NCBI GenBank assembly: GCA_021846695.1 | Contig: JAJZWN010000078.1 | Coordinates: forward strand, 1 to 5,230 | Source of the DNA: Thermoplasmata archaeon | GTDB lineage: Archaea > Thermoplasmatota > Thermoplasmata > Thermoplasmatales > Thermoplasmataceae | Direction of reading: 5' to 3' | DNA length: 5,230 nucleotides | Shown here: positions 5,115-5,230 of the stretch, piece after piece | Numbering within the stretch: the first letter of the stretch is position 1 | How the letters are laid out: each line of letters opens with the position of its first letter | The notes under the pieces: generated by a model | What the model was told of the DNA's origin: nothing | What the model saw: only the letters and a program-made list of their open reading frames with translations | The model's database searches: none | Made by a program: the position numbers and the translations under genes

Positions 5115-5198
5115 GCAGAGGACGGGATTTGAACCCGCGAACTCCTTCGAGACTAGACCCTTAATCTAGCGCCTTTGTCCTAACTCGGTAACCTCTGC
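5115..5198 (-). tRNA. tRNA-Leu, type II, apparent anticodon AAG
   Basis: 84 nt on the minus strand. The acceptor GCAGAGG/CCTCTGC is a perfect 7-bp stem (5198-5192/5121-5115). The T-arm is GCGGG-TTCAAAT-CCCGT (5138-5122). The long variable arm T-CTC-GAAG-GAG-TTC (5152-5139) marks a class II tRNA and, with the Leu-type D-arm order (CCGAG...GG...AAAGG), identifies leucine rather than serine. The anticodon stem CTAGA/TCTAG (5169-5165/5157-5153) is perfect and leaves the 7-base loop TTAAGGG. With U33 at 5163 the anticodon is AAG (5162-5160), reading CUU. Archaeal tRNAs normally have GAG here. The D-stem has A10 opposite C25 where G10-C25 is usual. CCA is not encoded, as common in archaea, and no intron is present. 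Leucine identity is firm; the anticodon is the odd point. Confidence 0.93.
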
Positions 5199-5217
5199 CC
5201 TTGGGTATTATTTTTAG

Positions 5218-5226
5218 ATATATTAA
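5218..5226 (-). promoter_or_regulatory. TATA box of tRNA-Leu
   Basis: Minus-strand TTAATATAT is centred about 24 bases before the mature 5' end of the tRNA at 5198, a usual position for an archaeal tRNA promoter in which transcription begins at or just before the mature end. Confidence 0.5.
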
Positions 5227-5230
5227 CTTT

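Noticed and set aside
5158..5164. Reading the tRNA anticodon as UAA by shifting the loop one base
   Set aside because: The shifted register destroys all five anticodon-stem pairs, while the AAG register pairs perfectly.
1..5230. CRISPR array, insertion sequence, prophage, toxin-antitoxin or defence island
   Set aside because: There are no repeat-spacer pattern, no terminal inverted repeats and no transposase or integrase frame. The tRNA shows no nearby attachment-site duplicate within the window.

Overview
The window looks like chromosomal DNA from an acidophilic archaeon of the Thermoplasmatales (Ferroplasma/Acidiplasma/Picrophilus/Cuniculiplasma type). The DNA is AT-rich, arginine codons are mostly AGG/AGA and ATA isoleucine is frequent. 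There is an archaeal-type SRP (7S) RNA, an archaeal CobY-like protein, and a tRNA gene without an encoded CCA. Most genes have no Shine-Dalgarno sequence but carry a TATA-like box about 22-28 bases before the start codon, which fits leaderless transcription. The lineage assignment is inference from these traits, not from a database match.

Layout. (1) 1-374, +: the C-terminal end of an unrecognised multi-pass membrane protein that enters from outside the window. (2) 405-1850, +: a full-length, apparently active UbiD-family decarboxylase. (3) 1851-2441, -: a class I SAM-dependent methyltransferase that abuts ubiD tail to tail with no intergenic base (TGA|TCA). (4) 2528-2728, -: a 66-residue cysteine-containing protein of unknown function. 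(5) 2729-2919: a divergent AT-rich promoter region. (6) 2920-3444, +: a CobY-like nucleotidyltransferase. (7) 3478-3781, +: the SRP RNA. (8) 3794-4927, +: an HD-domain phosphohydrolase starting only 12 bases after the SRP RNA. (9) 4928-5114: a short spacer with weak hairpins and an oligo-T tract on the minus strand. (10) 5115-5198, -: a type II tRNA-Leu.

The content is mostly housekeeping and biosynthetic: protein targeting (SRP RNA), translation (tRNA-Leu), cofactor salvage (CobY), nucleotide hydrolysis (HD protein), and possibly quinone or aromatic-acid metabolism (UbiD and the methyltransferase). I see no mobile element, CRISPR array, toxin-antitoxin or defence system. The points most worth checking are in the RNAs. 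The tRNA-Leu has an AAG anticodon when its stem is paired correctly, which is very unusual for an archaeon. The SRP RNA has an altered SRP54-binding loop (AACA where AGCA is expected). The HD gene appears to lack its own promoter and may depend on read-through from the SRP RNA.
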